Shown piece after piece: positions 33,791 to 46,800 of a DNA stretch of 64,000 bases. Below the pieces are notes generated by a model. That model searched no databases. It saw only the letters and a list, made by a program, of their open reading frames with translations, and was not told where the DNA came from. Where the stretch lies: positions 1,302,001 to 1,366,000 of the forward strand of contig NZ_ATLK01000001.1 in assembly GCF_000737845.1 (NCBI RefSeq), read 5' to 3'. The DNA is from Bifidobacterium bombi DSM 19703. Lineage in GTDB: Bacteria; Actinomycetota; Actinomycetes; Actinomycetales; Bifidobacteriaceae. The position numbers were made by a program, and so were the translations under genes. Every line of letters starts with the position of its first letter. Position 1 is the stretch's first letter.

Positions 33791-34978
33791 ATGAAGAAAA
33801 GCATTCTGGCACTGGCATCCGGGGCATTCGTATATGGCGCAGCCGAATTCGTGATGATGGGCATTCTTCCGCATGCGGCCCACGACATGGGCGTAAGCAT
33901 ACCGACGGCCGGAAATTTCGTCTCCGCCTACGCCATCGGTGTGTGCATTGGCACGCTGATTCTGGTATTCGGCCGTAAAACATCCCCCAAACGGCTGATC
34001 ATGCTGTTCATGGTCATCGCAGCTGTCGGCAACCTCTTCAGCGCTCTTGCCCCATCGGCACCCATGCTGCTCATCGGCCGGCTCATTGCCGGATTACCGC
34101 ATGGTGCGTTCTTCGGCACCTCCGCACTCATCGCCCAGAAGGTCGCGGAAAAAGGCAAGGAGGCCCAGGCCGTTTCGCAGGCAGTCACCGGGCAGACCGT
34201 GGCGAACATGCTCGGCGTACCGGCGGGAACGCTGATTGCAGACCACGTAAGTTGGCGTATCGCTTTTCTCTTTTTGGCCCTGATGGCCCTCATTACTGTG
34301 GCCTTCGTGCTGCATTGGGTTCCTTTCGTCGCTCCGGTAGCCGATGCAGGCATCGCCGGACAATTCCGTTTCCTATCCGAACCCGGACCCTGGCTCATTC
34401 TTGCAGCCACGTTTTTGGGCAATACGGGAATCTTCAGTTGGTGGAGCTATATTTCACCGTGGCTCACCACGGTAGGCGGTTTCCGTGCGAGCGCCGTACC
34501 GCTGCTGATGATGCTCGCCGGCTTCGGCATGGTGATAGGCGGCCTGCTAGGAGGACGTATGGGAGACCATTGGCGCACGGCCGGGACCGCCGGTCTGGGC
34601 CAGATCATCTCCGTCGTCGGTCTCGCCACGGTAGCATTCGCCGCCCAAGGCAAGCCAGGCACAGCGGCATGCACTTTCATCATTGCATTCGCCATGTTCT
34701 TCGTTTCCTCACCTCAACAACTGCTCATGTCGCAGGCCGGAGTAGGCGGAGGGGAGCTCATTGGCGGCGCCTGCGTGCAAATCGCCTTCAATCTAGGCAA
34801 TGCGGCAGGATCCTCCCTAGGAGCCTTCATGCTTTCGTCGTCACACATGGATTACCATTCACCGGCACTCGGCGGCCTGCCCGTGGCCGTTGCGTCCGTG
34901 ATCCTCCTCATCGTCTATTCCCTGCGTTTCGAAACGCGGACTGATGCCATCGACCGACTTACCCCCGTTGGAGTCTAA
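33791..34978 (+). CDS. MFS exporter, DHA1/AraJ-like
   Basis: A 395-residue membrane protein with 12 predicted helices, starting MKKSILALASGAFVYGAAEF. The signature between helices 2 and 3 is seen as LVFGRKTSPKRLIM, and helix 4 as GRLIAGLPHGAFFGTSALIA; both are typical of the AraJ/PbuE group that exports purines, sugars or drugs by proton antiport. The substrate cannot be read from sequence. It is a single gene with no neighbour in the same operon, upstream of the convergent rpoC. Confidence 0.88.
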   Translation: MKKSILALASGAFVYGAAEFVMMGILPHAAHDMGVSIPTAGNFVSAYAIGVCIGTLILVFGRKTSPKRLIMLFMVIAAVGNLFSALAPSAPMLLIGRLIAGLPHGAFFGTSALIAQKVAEKGKEAQAVSQAVTGQTVANMLGVPAGTLIADHVSWRIAFLFLALMALITVAFVLHWVPFVAPVADAGIAGQFRFLSEPGPWLILAATFLGNTGIFSWWSYISPWLTTVGGFRASAVPLLMMLAGFGMVIGGLLGGRMGDHWRTAGTAGLGQIISVVGLATVAFAAQGKPGTAACTFIIAFAMFFVSSPQQLLMSQAGVGGGELIGGACVQIAFNLGNAAGSSLGAFMLSSSHMDYHSPALGGLPVAVASVILLIVYSLRFETRTDAIDRLTPVGV

Positions 34979-35398
34979 AGACGCCTTTGACCGACGAACG
35001 AAAACCATACGCTGGCATCGGCCATACCCGCGAACCAAATGCGATAACCCACCTCAGAACCCGCAACGGACCTGTCGAAACCAACGTGAATGTACACGGA
35101 ACAGCAACGACACAACGATGCCAACCTCATCACAACACCAGCGCGAATTCGCACGGTGGATACACGCAACGCACGCACACGACGCACACCAACAGCGAGC
35201 AGCGCAGAACACCTGTCGGAATATCGGCATGAACTCCGCCGCACGATGTACCCGGCACCAGCAGACACGGCACTACAGTAAGAACAGCACCAACGCCACA
35301 ATGGACATACAACGAAACCAGCACAATACACAACAATAAACACACGGCAACGGCACCATACGCACGCACAACGAACATGTGCCGCAACCCAAAACAAC
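34979..35398. other. Gene-free spacer between convergent genes
   Basis: Rich in CACA and ACAACG words on the plus strand; no gene supported. Confidence 0.45.
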
Positions 35399-35439
35399 AA
35401 GGTGCCACCGACTGTCCGCAGACAAATCAGTGGCACCTT
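35399..35439 (-). terminator. rpoBC terminator hairpin
   Basis: AAGGTGCCAC and GTGGCACCTT pair over 10 bp around a 21-base loop, 50 bp after the rpoC stop. Confidence 0.7.
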
Positions 35440-35488
35440 ATCATCAACGCTTCAACGCACCGTCGAAGCGCCAAAAGACGGACCAGTT

Positions 35489-38400
35489 TCAGGCTTGATC
35501 GGAATCAGAATCTGAATCGTTACCGGTGGTACCATCGTTTCCTTCAGCACCGTCGGCACCGTCCTCATGGCTTCCCGCATCTCCTTGCGAACCAGTCAGG
35601 CCCTCGCCGGCATGGAAATCATCACCGAAGCTCAGATCACCGTCGAAAGAGAGGCCGCCCTCGTTCGAACCGCTGGCACCAAAGTCATTCAGCTCACCCT
35701 GACCACCCTGATCGTCAAGGAAATCATCCGGGTTGAAATCATCACCAAGCTTCAGGTCACCGAAATCGATGTTGGAGAAGTCCACATCGCCCAAACCGTC
35801 ACCGAAGCCCTCGGAGGCACCTTCTCCACCGAGACCGAAGTTCGGGTAGATGGTGTCACGGATGGCCTTGTCGGGCTCGACCTTGGCGTTGCGATAACGC
35901 GCCAAGCCTGTGCCTGCAGGGATAAGCTTGCCGATGATGACGTTCTCTTTGAGACCCTTGAGCTCGTCGGACTTCTGCTCCAGGGCGGCCTCCGTAAGCA
36001 CACGGGTGGTCTCCTGGAAGGAAGCGGCGGAAAGCCACGACTCGGTCGCAAGCGAGGCCTTGGTGATGCCCAAGAGCTCCGGACGGCCGGCCGCCGGCTT
36101 GCCACCGGCTTTGACGGCGGCGATGTTCGACTCACGGAACTTGGCCTGATCGACCAGCTCACCAGGTAGCAGTGCCGTGGAACCGGAATCGATGACGGTG
36201 ATCCTGCGAAGCATCTGGTGGACGATGACCTCGATGTGCTTGTCGTGGATGTCCACACCCTGCGAACGGTACACTTCGTGCACGCCCTCCACGATGGCGA
36301 CCTGGGCGGCGCGCGGACCGAGGATACGCAGAACCTTCTTGGGATCCACGGAGCCCTCGATGAGCTGCGTGCCAACCTCGACATGCTCGCCGTCCTTGAC
36401 CAACAGCGGGGCGCGACGGGTCACCGGGTAAGTGATGGGCTCCACGTTCTGATCGTCCGGAGTGAGCGTGACCTTACGGCCCTGATCGTTGTCCTCCACC
36501 TTGACGGTGCCAGAGAACTCAACGATAGGGGCCTCACCCTTAGGAGTACGTGCTTCGAAAAGCTCGGTGACACGGGGAAGACCCTGGGTGATATCGGAAG
36601 CCGAAGCCACACCGCCGGAGTGGAAGGAACGAAGCGTCAGCTGCGTACCAGGCTCGCCGATGGACTGGGCAGCGACGATACCTACCGCTTCACCGACATC
36701 GACCAGATTGTTCGTGGCCAGCGACCAACCATAGCATTTCGCGCACACGCCGCGCTTGGATTCGCAGGTGAGCACAGAGCGGGCGTTGACTTCCTCAACG
36801 CCATGGGCGACAAGGTCGCGCAGCACATCCATCGACAACGAGTCGCCGCGTTTGTACAGCACGGTCTTACCGTCAGCGGGATCGACGACATCCTTGGCGA
36901 GCAGACGGGAGTACGGGCCGCCGTCTGCAGCCTTGACAAGCACCAGATTGCCGTCTTCGTCACGCTCGGCCACCTTCATAGGTAGACCACGCATCGTGCC
37001 GCAGTCCTCTTCGCGCACGATGACTTCCTGGGCGACATCCACCAGACGGCGAGTGAGGTAACCGGATTCCGCGGTACGCAGTGCCGTATCAGCCAAACCT
37101 TTACGGGCGCCGTGCTGCGAAATGAAGTATTCCAACACCGACAGGCCTTCGCGATAATTCGACTTGACAGGGCGGGGAATGATCTCGCCCTTCGGGTTCG
37201 CCACCAGGCCTCGCATACCGGAGATCTGACGGATCTGCATCCAGTTTCCACGGGCCCCGGACTGCACCATGATGTTTACGTTGTTGTCGTCGCGGAAGTT
37301 CTCGCGCATCTGGTCTGCGACCTTGTCGGTGCACTCGGTCCAGAGGTTGATGAGCTCCTGACGGCGCTCGTCCTCCGTAAGAAGACCCATTTCGTACTGG
37401 TCGCTCACCTTGTCGGCCTGCTTCTCATAGTCCGAGATAATGTCGAGACGCTCCTTGGGCTCCACGATATCGGAGAACGCCATAGTGACGCCGGACCACG
37501 GGGCCTGGGTGAAGCCCAGATCCTTCAGCGCGTCCAGCGTGGCGGCAACCTGCGCAGTGGAATAACGCGTGGCGATGTCATCGACAATCGTGGAGAGCTT
37601 GCCCTTGGCCACCTGTTCGTTGATGAACGGGTAATCAGTGGGCAGGGTCTTGTTGAAACGCAGACGCCCGTAGGAAGTGGCGAACAGGACCGAACCGTCC
37701 TCGAAACGCTCCTCCTTCACGGTCTTAGGCGATCCGGGCTCCGGATCGACCGCTTCGAACTCGGTGGGCTCCCAATCGGTGGGAAGCACGAATTCCTTGG
37801 GCAGACGCACCAGCACCTTGGCCTGCACATCGACATCGTGACGGTCCACGGCCATCTCAAGTTCATCGACCGAACCGAGTACACGACCCTGACCCTTCGC
37901 ACCCTCGATGACGGTGGAGAGGTAATACAGACCGAGAATCATGTCCTGCGAAGGCATGGTGACAGTGTGTCCGTCAGCAGGCTTGAGAATGTTGTCGGAA
38001 GCCATCATCAAGGAGCGGGCCTCGGCCTGCGCCTCGACACTCAACGGAAGATGGACCGCCATCTGGTCACCATCGAAATCAGCATTGAACGCGGCGCACG
38101 CAAGCGGCGGCAAATGGATGGCCTTGCCTTCGACCAGGATGGGCTCGAAGGCCTGGATGCCCAGACGGTGCAGCGTAGGAGCACGGTTCAGAAGCACGGG
38201 ATGCTCCGAAATAACATCCTCCAAAACGTCCCATACCGACGGATCTGCACGATCGACGAGACGCTTGGCGCTCTTCATGTTCTGCGCGTAATCCTGATCC
38301 ACAAGACGCTTGATGACGAAGGGCTTGAACAGCTCCAACGCCATGGGCTTGGGCAGGCCGCACTGATGCATACGCAGTTCCGGACCGACCACAATCACGG

Positions 38401-39685
38401 AACGTCCGGAGTAATCCACACGCTTACCAAGCAGGTTCTGGCGGAAGCGCCCCTGCTTACCCTTGAGCATATCGGAAAGCGACTTCAGTGGTCGGTTGGA
38501 GGCACCGGTGACCGGACGGCCGCGGCGGCCGTTGTCGAAGAGCGAATCCACGGCTTCCTGAAGCATACGCTTCTCATTGTTGAGCATGATCTCAGGCGCG
38601 CCAAGTTCAATGAGCCTCTTGAGACGATTGTTGCGGTTGATCACGCGGCGGTACAGGTCATTCAGGTCCGAAGTGGTGAAGCGACCGCCGTCGAGCTGCA
38701 ACATAGGGCGCAGATCGGGCGGTATCACCGGAATGGCATCGAGCACCATCGATTCCGGCTTGTTGTCCGTGGTCAAGAAGGCATTGACGACCTTCAGACG
38801 CTTCAAAGCACGAGCCTTGCGCTGGCCTGAACCGTTGTCGATTTCCTCACGCAGTTCCTTCGCGGCACCCGCAAGATCGAAGTCCTGCAGACGCTTCTTA
38901 ATCGCTTCAGCACCCATGCAACCTTCGAAGTAATCGCCATAGCGATCCTTCATCTCCTGCCACAGATCCACATCGCCTTCCATGTCACCGGGCTTGAGGG
39001 TCTTGAAGCGGTCGAACACGGCGTTCAGCCGTTGGATCTGATCGTCAAAACGCTGACGAATGGCAGCCATCTCGCGATCGGCGGAGTTACGCAACTTGGA
39101 TTTCGATGCGGCCTTGACGTCACCTTCGGCCTCCAACGCAGCCATATCGGCTTCAACCTTCTTGGCGCGCTCCTCTATCTCGTTATCGCGGCGACGCGCG
39201 ATGGTGTTGAGCTCGGAATCCAGCTCCTCCTGAAGATCAGGAAGATCCTGATGACGCTGAGCCTCATCCACGCTGGTGACCATATAGGCGGCGAAGTAAA
39301 TAACCTTCTCCAGATCCTTGGGCGCGATGTCGAGGAGATAACCCAGCCTGCTCGGCACACCCTTGAAGAACCAGATGTGGGTGACGGGCGCAGCGAGTTC
39401 AATGTGGCCCATGCGTTCACGACGCACGCGGGAACGAGTCACCTCCACGCCACAACGCTCGCACACGATGCCCTTGAAACGCACACGCTTGTATTTGCCG
39501 CAAGCGCACTCCCAATCACGGGTGGGTCCAAAAATCTGTTCCCCGAAAAGGCCGTCCTTCTCAGGTTTCAAAGTACGGTAATTAATGGTTTCCGGCTTCT
39601 TGACCTCGCCGTAACTCCAGTTATGAATATCCTCGGTGGTGGCCAAACCGATTCTCAATTTGTCAAATGCGTTGACGTCCAGCAC
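35489..39685 (-). CDS. rpoC: RNA polymerase beta' subunit
   Basis: The 1398-residue catalytic subunit. Seen: the N-terminal zinc site CACGKYKR with [10 protein letters not shown], the active-site [12 protein letters not shown] that binds magnesium, the bridge-helix/trigger-loop region ([18 protein letters not shown]), and the second zinc cluster ([14 protein letters not shown]). The start is GTG at 39685 ([15 protein letters not shown]) after AGGA. The C-terminal 90 residues are an Asp/Glu/Gly-rich tail not shared with most bacteria. It is 99 bp downstream of rpoB and co-transcribed. Confidence 0.98.
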   Translation of the reverse strand: MLDVNAFDKLRIGLATTEDIHNWSYGEVKKPETINYRTLKPEKDGLFGEQIFGPTRDWECACGKYKRVRFKGIVCERCGVEVTRSRVRRERMGHIELAAPVTHIWFFKGVPSRLGYLLDIAPKDLEKVIYFAAYMVTSVDEAQRHQDLPDLQEELDSELNTIARRRDNEIEERAKKVEADMAALEAEGDVKAASKSKLRNSADREMAAIRQRFDDQIQRLNAVFDRFKTLKPGDMEGDVDLWQEMKDRYGDYFEGCMGAEAIKKRLQDFDLAGAAKELREEIDNGSGQRKARALKRLKVVNAFLTTDNKPESMVLDAIPVIPPDLRPMLQLDGGRFTTSDLNDLYRRVINRNNRLKRLIELGAPEIMLNNEKRMLQEAVDSLFDNGRRGRPVTGASNRPLKSLSDMLKGKQGRFRQNLLGKRVDYSGRSVIVVGPELRMHQCGLPKPMALELFKPFVIKRLVDQDYAQNMKSAKRLVDRADPSVWDVLEDVISEHPVLLNRAPTLHRLGIQAFEPILVEGKAIHLPPLACAAFNADFDGDQMAVHLPLSVEAQAEARSLMMASDNILKPADGHTVTMPSQDMILGLYYLSTVIEGAKGQGRVLGSVDELEMAVDRHDVDVQAKVLVRLPKEFVLPTDWEPTEFEAVDPEPGSPKTVKEERFEDGSVLFATSYGRLRFNKTLPTDYPFINEQVAKGKLSTIVDDIATRYSTAQVAATLDALKDLGFTQAPWSGVTMAFSDIVEPKERLDIISDYEKQADKVSDQYEMGLLTEDERRQELINLWTECTDKVADQMRENFRDDNNVNIMVQSGARGNWMQIRQISGMRGLVANPKGEIIPRPVKSNYREGLSVLEYFISQHGARKGLADTALRTAESGYLTRRLVDVAQEVIVREEDCGTMRGLPMKVAERDEDGNLVLVKAADGGPYSRLLAKDVVDPADGKTVLYKRGDSLSMDVLRDLVAHGVEEVNARSVLTCESKRGVCAKCYGWSLATNNLVDVGEAVGIVAAQSIGEPGTQLTLRSFHSGGVASASDITQGLPRVTELFEARTPKGEAPIVEFSGTVKVEDNDQGRKVTLTPDDQNVEPITYPVTRRAPLLVKDGEHVEVGTQLIEGSVDPKKVLRILGPRAAQVAIVEGVHEVYRSQGVDIHDKHIEVIVHQMLRRITVIDSGSTALLPGELVDQAKFRESNIAAVKAGGKPAAGRPELLGITKASLATESWLSAASFQETTRVLTEAALEQKSDELKGLKENVIIGKLIPAGTGLARYRNAKVEPDKAIRDTIYPNFGLGGEGASEGFGDGLGDVDFSNIDFGDLKLGDDFNPDDFLDDQGGQGELNDFGASGSNEGGLSFDGDLSFGDDFHAGEGLTGSQGDAGSHEDGADGAEGNDGTTGNDSDSDSDQA

Positions 39686-39784
39686 GTTTTGTCCTGTCTG
39701 TTATTGAATGTTCACGTTTTAGTGTTCACCGCCCGGTGAATGGAGGGAAAACCCACACACCGAGCGGGTGGCTAACAGTTAAGC

Positions 39785-42700
39785 TCAGCGGTATTCCGGC
39801 TGCATCTCGACCTGGTCCTCCTTGGCGGCAGCGTCCGGACGGGCGCCGATGTTGAAGCCAAGATCGTGGGACGAGGACTCGATGTCGTCATCGGCTTCCT
39901 TCATCTCGATGGCCTGGCCTTCTGCGTTCAGTACCTCCACATTCAGGGAAAGCGACTGCATTTCCTTAAGAAGCACTTTGAACGACTCGGGGATGCCTGC
40001 CGGTGGCAGATTCTCGCCTTTGACGATGGCTCCGTACGCGCGCACACGACCATCCACGTCATCCGACTTGGTGGTCATCATCTCATGCAGCGTGTAAGCG
40101 GCACCATAAGCCTCGAGCGCCCAGACCTCCATCTCACCGAAGCGCTGTCCGCCGAACTGAGCCTTGCCACCCAACGGCTGCTGGGTGATCATCGAGTACG
40201 GACCAGTTGAGCGGGCGTGGATCTTGTCGTCAACCAAGTGATGCAACTTAAGCATGTACATGTAGCCCACAGAGATCGGCTTGGGGTAAGGCTCGCCGGT
40301 ACGACCGTCGAAGAGCGTGGCCTTGCCGTCTTCACCCACCAACTTATCACCATCACGATTAGGCAGTGTGGACTTAAGTAGGCCTTGGATGACTTCGGGA
40401 CGAACACCGTCGAAAACTGGCGTAGCCACAGGAGTCCCAGGGGCACCACTCTCGGCTCCCTGCGGAACATACTGTTTCCAAGCGGCCTCAAGGTCGGGGT
40501 CAAGTTTAATGTCCCAACCCGCATGGGCAATCCAGCCCAAATGCAGTTCAAGCACCTGACCCAGGTTCATACGGCTCGGCACGCCCAACGGGTTGAGCAT
40601 GATGTCAATTGGGGTGCCATCGGCCATGAATGGCATGTCTTCCTCAGGCAGGATCCGCGAGATGCAGCCCTTATTCCCGTGGCGGCCGGAAAGCTTATCG
40701 CCAACGGTGATCTTGCGATGCTGAGCGATGTAGACGCGAATCATCTGGTTGACACCATTAGGCAGCTCATCGCCATCCTCCTCGGCGTCTTCACGGGTGA
40801 TTTCCTTGATGGAAATGACCGTGCCTGACTCGCCATGAGGCACACGAAGCGATGTATCACGCACCTCACGGCTCTTCTCACCAAAGATGGCTCTCAACAG
40901 GCGCTCTTCAGGCGTCAACTCGGTCTCGCCCTTAGGCGTGACCTTGCCGACCAGAATATCGCCGGCCTCGACCTCCGCACCGATACGGATAATGCCGCGC
41001 TCGTCGAGGTTCGCCAACGCGTCTTCACCGACGTTCGGCAAATCGCGGGTGATCTCCTCAGGCCCAAGCTTGGTGTCACGAGAATCGATCTCGTACTCCT
41101 CGATATGGATGGAAGAAAGCGTGTCATCCTTTACAAGGCGCTGAGAAATGATAACGGCGTCCTCGTAGTTGTAGCCGTTCCAAGGCATAAAAGCGACCAA
41201 CACATTTTTACCGAGGGCAAGCTCACCCTTTTGCGTCGCCGGGCCGTCAGCCAAGACGCTTCCCTCTTCAACACGTTCGCCGTCGTGGATCAGCGGCACC
41301 TGATTGTAGGAAGTAGTCTGGTTGGAACGTTGGAACTTAGCCAGCTTGTAGCTGGAAGTTGTACCGTCGTCGTTCATCACCCGAATCATATCGGCGGACA
41401 CGTATGTGGCCACACCAGCCTTCTGCGCAATGATGGTATCCCCGGAATCAACGGCAGTGCGCCATTCGGCGCCGGTGCCCACCAGCGGACGCTCGGACTG
41501 CACCAGAGGCACAGCCTGACGCTGCATGTTGGTGCCCATCAAGGCACGGTGGCCTTCATCGTGTTCCAAGAACGGGATGAGCGAAGCACCCACGGAAACC
41601 ATCTGGCGTGGCGAGACATCCATGTAGTCGACGGTGCTCACGGGAACATCGACCGCCTCTTCCGTAGCGGAACGCACAAGAGCGGTCTTATCGACGAAAT
41701 CACCGTTCTTATCAAGTTTCTGGTTGGACTGAGCAATGACGTGATCCGACTCACGGTCCGCGGTCATGTACTCGATCTCATCCGTCACATGTCCGTCAAC
41801 GACCTTACGGTATGGTGTCTCAATGAACCCGAACGGGTTCACGCGGCCGAACGTGGCCAACGAGCCGATAAGGCCAATGTTCGGGCCTTCAGGAGACTCA
41901 ATGGGGCACATGCGTCCGAAGTGGGACGGGTGTACGTCTCGCACTTCCATAGAAGCGCGGTCACGGGAAAGACCTCCAGGACCCAAGGCCGAAAGACGAC
42001 GCTTGTTCGTGACACCCGAAAGCGGGTTGTTCTGATCCATGAACTGGCTCAGCTGAGAGGTACCGAAGAACTCCTTGATGGTGGCGTTCACGGGACGGAT
42101 GTTAATCAGCGACTGAGGCGTAATGGACTCTGCGTCCTGAGTGGTCATACGCTCACGCACCACACGCTCCATACGGCTCAGACCGGTCCGCAGCTGGTTC
42201 TGAATTAGCTCGCCAACCTGACGGATGCGGCGGTTGCCGAAGTGATCGATATCGTCCACGTCCACGCGCAGATCGACATCCTCGCCGTCACGCCTGCCCA
42301 GGAAGGTCTTATCGCCGGCATGCAACGCCACGAGATACTTAATGGTGGCGATGATGTCTTCCTGCGTCAAGCTACGGTCATCGGAATCCTTCTCCAAACC
42401 AAGCTTACGGTTCATCTTGTAACGGCCAACCCGCGCCAAGTCATAACGCTTGGTGTTGAAATAGAAGGAATCAAGCAGATTACGGCCAGCCTCGGCCGTC
42501 GCCGTGTCTGCTGGGCGAATCTTGCGGTACAAATCGGTCAGGGCCTCATCCTGGGTCTCTATCGTCTCCTTCTCCAAGGCGTCGAGCACCAGCGGATAAC
42601 CCTTGAAAGCCTTCCTAATTTCGGACTTGGTCATGCCGATGGCCATGAGGAAGACAATGGCGGATTGCTTGCGCTTTCGATCCACGCGGACACCAAGCAC

Positions 42701-43351
42701 ATCACGCTTATCAATCTCAAACTCCAGCCAAGCTCCACGGCTGGGAATAATCTTAGCCCCGAACACCTCACTATCGGAAGTACGATCCTGTTCACGGCTG
42801 AAGTACACACCGGGCGAACGTACGAGCTGGGAAACTATGACGCGCTCGGTGCCGCCGATGATGAAGGTGCCGTGAGGCGTCTGCAGCGGAAAATCACCCA
42901 TGAATACGGTCTGGCTCTTGATTTCGCCGGTCTCGCCGTTTTCGAATTCGGCGTTGACATACAACGGCGCCGAATAGGTGTAATCCTTCTCCTTACACTC
43001 CTGCACAGTATGACGCGGCTCTTCGAAATACGGTTCCGAAAAAGTTAGGCTCATAGTCTGTGCAAAATTCTCAATCGGCGAAATCTCTTGGAAGACCTCG
43101 TCAAGACCGGAAGTGTGAGCAACGACGTGCGTGCCGTTCTTGATATCCTCTTCCACCCGCTTCTTCCAGCGCTCATTACCGATGAGCCAATCGAAGCTGT
43201 CGGTCTGGACGCCAAGAAGGTACGGCGGGTCTATGGGCTCACGAATGGATCCGAAGTTTACTCGATCAGAAGACCTATGCACGTCAATGTCGTGCTGATC
43301 GGCACGAGCGATGACCTGCGTGGTACTCGTCTGAAGCTTTTTATCAGCCAA
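39785..43351 (-). CDS. rpoB: RNA polymerase beta subunit
   Basis: The catalytic partner of rpoC. I chose the TTG at 43351 ([20 protein letters not shown]) because AAGGA stands seven bases before it and this gives 1188 residues, close to the length I recall for bifidobacterial RpoB; an ATG at 43426 has no ribosome site. Seen: [17 protein letters not shown], the rifampicin region [20 protein letters not shown] followed by [11 protein letters not shown], and [20 protein letters not shown] near the end. The residue matching E. coli His526 is Asn here. Confidence 0.97.
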   Translation of the reverse strand: MADKKLQTSTTQVIARADQHDIDVHRSSDRVNFGSIREPIDPPYLLGVQTDSFDWLIGNERWKKRVEEDIKNGTHVVAHTSGLDEVFQEISPIENFAQTMSLTFSEPYFEEPRHTVQECKEKDYTYSAPLYVNAEFENGETGEIKSQTVFMGDFPLQTPHGTFIIGGTERVIVSQLVRSPGVYFSREQDRTSDSEVFGAKIIPSRGAWLEFEIDKRDVLGVRVDRKRKQSAIVFLMAIGMTKSEIRKAFKGYPLVLDALEKETIETQDEALTDLYRKIRPADTATAEAGRNLLDSFYFNTKRYDLARVGRYKMNRKLGLEKDSDDRSLTQEDIIATIKYLVALHAGDKTFLGRRDGEDVDLRVDVDDIDHFGNRRIRQVGELIQNQLRTGLSRMERVVRERMTTQDAESITPQSLINIRPVNATIKEFFGTSQLSQFMDQNNPLSGVTNKRRLSALGPGGLSRDRASMEVRDVHPSHFGRMCPIESPEGPNIGLIGSLATFGRVNPFGFIETPYRKVVDGHVTDEIEYMTADRESDHVIAQSNQKLDKNGDFVDKTALVRSATEEAVDVPVSTVDYMDVSPRQMVSVGASLIPFLEHDEGHRALMGTNMQRQAVPLVQSERPLVGTGAEWRTAVDSGDTIIAQKAGVATYVSADMIRVMNDDGTTSSYKLAKFQRSNQTTSYNQVPLIHDGERVEEGSVLADGPATQKGELALGKNVLVAFMPWNGYNYEDAVIISQRLVKDDTLSSIHIEEYEIDSRDTKLGPEEITRDLPNVGEDALANLDERGIIRIGAEVEAGDILVGKVTPKGETELTPEERLLRAIFGEKSREVRDTSLRVPHGESGTVISIKEITREDAEEDGDELPNGVNQMIRVYIAQHRKITVGDKLSGRHGNKGCISRILPEEDMPFMADGTPIDIMLNPLGVPSRMNLGQVLELHLGWIAHAGWDIKLDPDLEAAWKQYVPQGAESGAPGTPVATPVFDGVRPEVIQGLLKSTLPNRDGDKLVGEDGKATLFDGRTGEPYPKPISVGYMYMLKLHHLVDDKIHARSTGPYSMITQQPLGGKAQFGGQRFGEMEVWALEAYGAAYTLHEMMTTKSDDVDGRVRAYGAIVKGENLPPAGIPESFKVLLKEMQSLSLNVEVLNAEGQAIEMKEADDDIESSSHDLGFNIGARPDAAAKEDQVEMQPEYR

Positions 43352-43815
43352 TGGACGTTCCTTATCACTTGCTTGTTCGATACTCTCGTGGAAACACCGC
43401 GCATCCATATCAGCATTGAACGCCATAAGTGACAAGACGGTTTGCTCTCAATATCGACTGCAGACTCACCAATCATGACATCACTTGTTCAACACCGAAA
43501 ACGCTGAAATACGCGGGCGCTTCGACACTTGCAGTATGCCCGCAATATGACACACCTCATGCAAAGATTCAATTATAGCATAGGTAAGGACAACCATTTT
43601 CACACTATTACGACACCATTGGCTTTGAAAGCATCATCCGGGTTTCCGGCAGATTTTCACTTACCGAAATTCAGCCAAGCGACAAAACATCATCATCAAA
43701 GACTCAACACGATCACAAGGCAACGCCGTCACCCTCCGTACGCACTGCAATAAGACCACGGTAAAATACGACCGATCTACAAGATGTACAGTACATGGTT
43801 TGCCATAACGACAAA
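43352..43815. other. rpoB upstream region
   Basis: About 460 bp without a supported gene; it should contain the rpoBC promoter. AT content rises around 43550..43640. Confidence 0.45.
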
Positions 43816-43851
43816 GTGGCCGTTCCCCGGACGAATCCGACAAACGGCCAC
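43816..43851 (-). terminator. Hairpin after the BspA-like gene
   Basis: GTGGCCGTT and AACGGCCAC form a 9-bp perfect stem around 18 bases, 20 bp beyond the stop at 43872. Confidence 0.6.
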
Positions 43852-43871
43852 CAACACAGCAGAATCACACG

Positions 43872-46800
43872 TCAGTAACTAACTGCACGATGGCGTGCCA
43901 TGCCAGCCACACCAGCCATGGTCGCATCACGCGACAAAGGCACCTGAACACCGGCATGACGACCAGAACCAGCACCAGCGGCACGGGAACGACCATCATC
44001 ACCATCGGCACGACCATACCCGTCATCAGCATCACCATCATCCATACGACGACGCAACGCCAGATACACCGCCTCCATCGCAAACCCGCCGACCAAAGCA
44101 CTCGACAGGAAATACGGCAGCCACGTCACATAACGCACACCATGCGCCCCACCGATAACAGCCGACCGCTGATCGGCACACGGATCGGACACCTGACGCA
44201 CCTGACCAGGCAGCACCTGACCATTGGGACCATAATCCGACAGCACACCATCACCACCGGCATCCAACCACGCCACACACTGGCGGTTGTTTAACCTGCT
44301 CTTCTTCCTAGGAGCCGGACGAGACTTCTGAACATCTCGCGGAGGCACCTGCGTATTCCGCGAAAGCGACTGAGCGCCCGGTGCTGAACCTGACGGAACA
44401 AAGCCGAAGAGCCGAGCGGCACCCGCAACACCACGGTTGCGCCCTACCACGCCGTTAATGCTCCCGCCATCGCCGCCGAGACCAAGAGCAGGCCCTCCGG
44501 CGGTCACAATCGTGACCGTACGCGGCTGGTCACCCAACACGACCTCGACAGATGAACCATCGGATGCGACGGTCGCACCCGTCGACTCACGCACACCAAC
44601 AAACCTGTAGGTATCAGCCGCATACACCGTGATACGGTCACCAGGCCTCTTACCATCAGCGGAGCGATCCGTCATGGTCTTCTCCACAGACGAAGGCAGG
44701 CTCTTACCATCCTGACCCACGTACTCGAACGACACCCGCCCGGCCAAACGGGCCGGGGCCGCGGGATCGGCCTTCACGACGAGCTTCACCGTACGAGGCG
44801 CATCACCCAGCACGACATCCACGCTCTTAGCATCCGCGGCGATCTTGGCACCCGTGGAACCAGAAGCGACACGGTCGAACAAGTAGCCCGGAGCAACCGG
44901 CACGCTCACATGCGCACCAGACACACCGTCCTTGGGCGAACGCGCGGCCATCGCGGCAGCGACCTGCACCGGCAGGCTCTTACCATCCTGACCCACGTAC
45001 CTGAACGACACGCGCCCGGCCGGCTTGCGCGCCAACGTGACCGTCACCGTACGATCCGAAACACCATACACACCGGAAAGCACACCACCGGCACACGAAT
45101 CAGAAGACACCGAGGACGAGACGCCCTTCAACCGCCACACCGAATTATCCGGAAGGGAAAGCGAGAACCGCCCATCAGACGCACCCGCCTTCGAAACAGG
45201 AAGCCCAAGACCGGCCACCACACCGGATGCAAGCGCCTTGCCGTCCTCACCAACATACTTGAACGACACCACAGCCCCACGCTGATACGTCACGGGAGCA
45301 GTACGAACCTTTTCGATTGCACCATCGGCAGGCCTGCGCAACAGACCCTGATCGGGATCCACGGTCGAACAGGAAGCCTGGTCGCCGTCCTTGACATAAC
45401 AGGCGCCACCCTCAGCAGACGGATCCACCTGAACCCAACGACCAGAAAGAGACGAAACACCAGCATTATCACCGAAATAGGCATTGGGACCCAATTTCAA
45501 CGACGCAAGACTGCTCGCACCATAGAACATCCGCGCCATGTTCGTGACATTGCCAGTATCCCAACCACTCACATCCAACGACACAAGAGCAGACGCACCA
45601 GCGAACATGCTGTACATGTTCGTGACAGAGCCCGTCTTCCACTTGCTCACATCCAACGATTTAAGACTGCTCGCACCATAGAACATGTCCGACATGGTCG
45701 TGACCTTGCTCGTATCCCAACCGCTCACATCCAGCGACGCAAGAGCCTTCGCACCATCGAACATGTCCGACATGTTCGTGACCTTGCTCGTATCCCAACC
45801 ACTCACATCCAACGACACAAGAGCAGACGCATACTCGAACATGCCCGCCATGTTCGTGACAGAGCCCGTCTTCCACTTGCTCACATCCAACGATTTAAGA
45901 CTGCCCGCATTATAGAACATGTACGACATGGTCGTGACCTTGCTCGTATCCCAACCACTCACATCCAACGACGCAAGAGCCTTCGCACCATCGAACATGT
46001 CCGACATGTTCGTGACAGAGCCCGTCTTCCACTTGCTCACATCCAACGATTTAAGACTGCCCGCATTATAGAACATGTACGACATGGTCGTGACCCGGCT
46101 CGTATCCCAATTCTTCACATCCAGCGACGCAAGAGCAGACGCACCACCGAACATCCACGACATATTCGTGACAGAGCCCGTGTTCCAGTTGCTCACATCC
46201 AGCGACGCAAGAGCAGACGCACCACCGAACATGCCTTGCATGTTCGTGACAGAGCCCGTCTTCCACTTGCTCACATCCAACGCTTTAAGACTGCCCGCAT
46301 TATAGAACATGTACGACATGTCCGTGACCTTGCTCGTATCCCAATTCTTCACATCCAGCGACGCAAGAGCAGACGCACCACCGAACATCCACGACATATT
46401 CGTGACAGAGCCCGTGTTCCAGTTGCTCACATCCAGCGACGCAAGAGCCTTCGCACCATCGAACATGCCTTGCATGTTCGTGACAGAGCCCGTCTTCCAC
46501 TTGCTCACATCCAACGATTTAAGACTGCCCGCATTATAGAACATGTACGACATGTTCGTGACCTGGCTCGTATTCCAACCGCTCACATCCAACGACGCAA
46601 GAGCTTTCGCACCGGAGAACATGTACGACATGGTCGTGACCCGGCTCGTATCCCAATTCTTCACATCCAGCGACGCAAGAGCAGACGCACCACCGAACAT
46701 GTACGTCATGTCCGTGACATTGCCCGTGTTCCACGAGCCGATGCCCTGCAACGTCTCAAGCTTGGCATCTCCCAAGAACGCGAAATACAGTGAGGTCAGC

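Noticed and set aside
33265-33900. 211-codon minus-strand frame, partly hydrophobic
   Set aside because: It runs into the start of the MFS gene on the other strand, lacks a ribosome site and follows from the strand bias of this spacer.
37112-38830. 572-codon plus-strand frame
   Set aside because: Antisense to rpoC; composition effect of the highly biased codon use.
45525-46740. Regular repeats resembling a CRISPR array
   Set aside because: Units are contiguous, 78 bp, and code for 26-residue BspA-type repeats; there are no distinct spacers and no cas genes.
44910-46793. 627-codon plus-strand frame with repeated HIQRRKSRR-type sequence
   Set aside because: It is the antisense of the 78-bp repeat array; the repeats keep this frame open. 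No ribosome site, and the opposite strand encodes a protein with signal peptide and known repeats.
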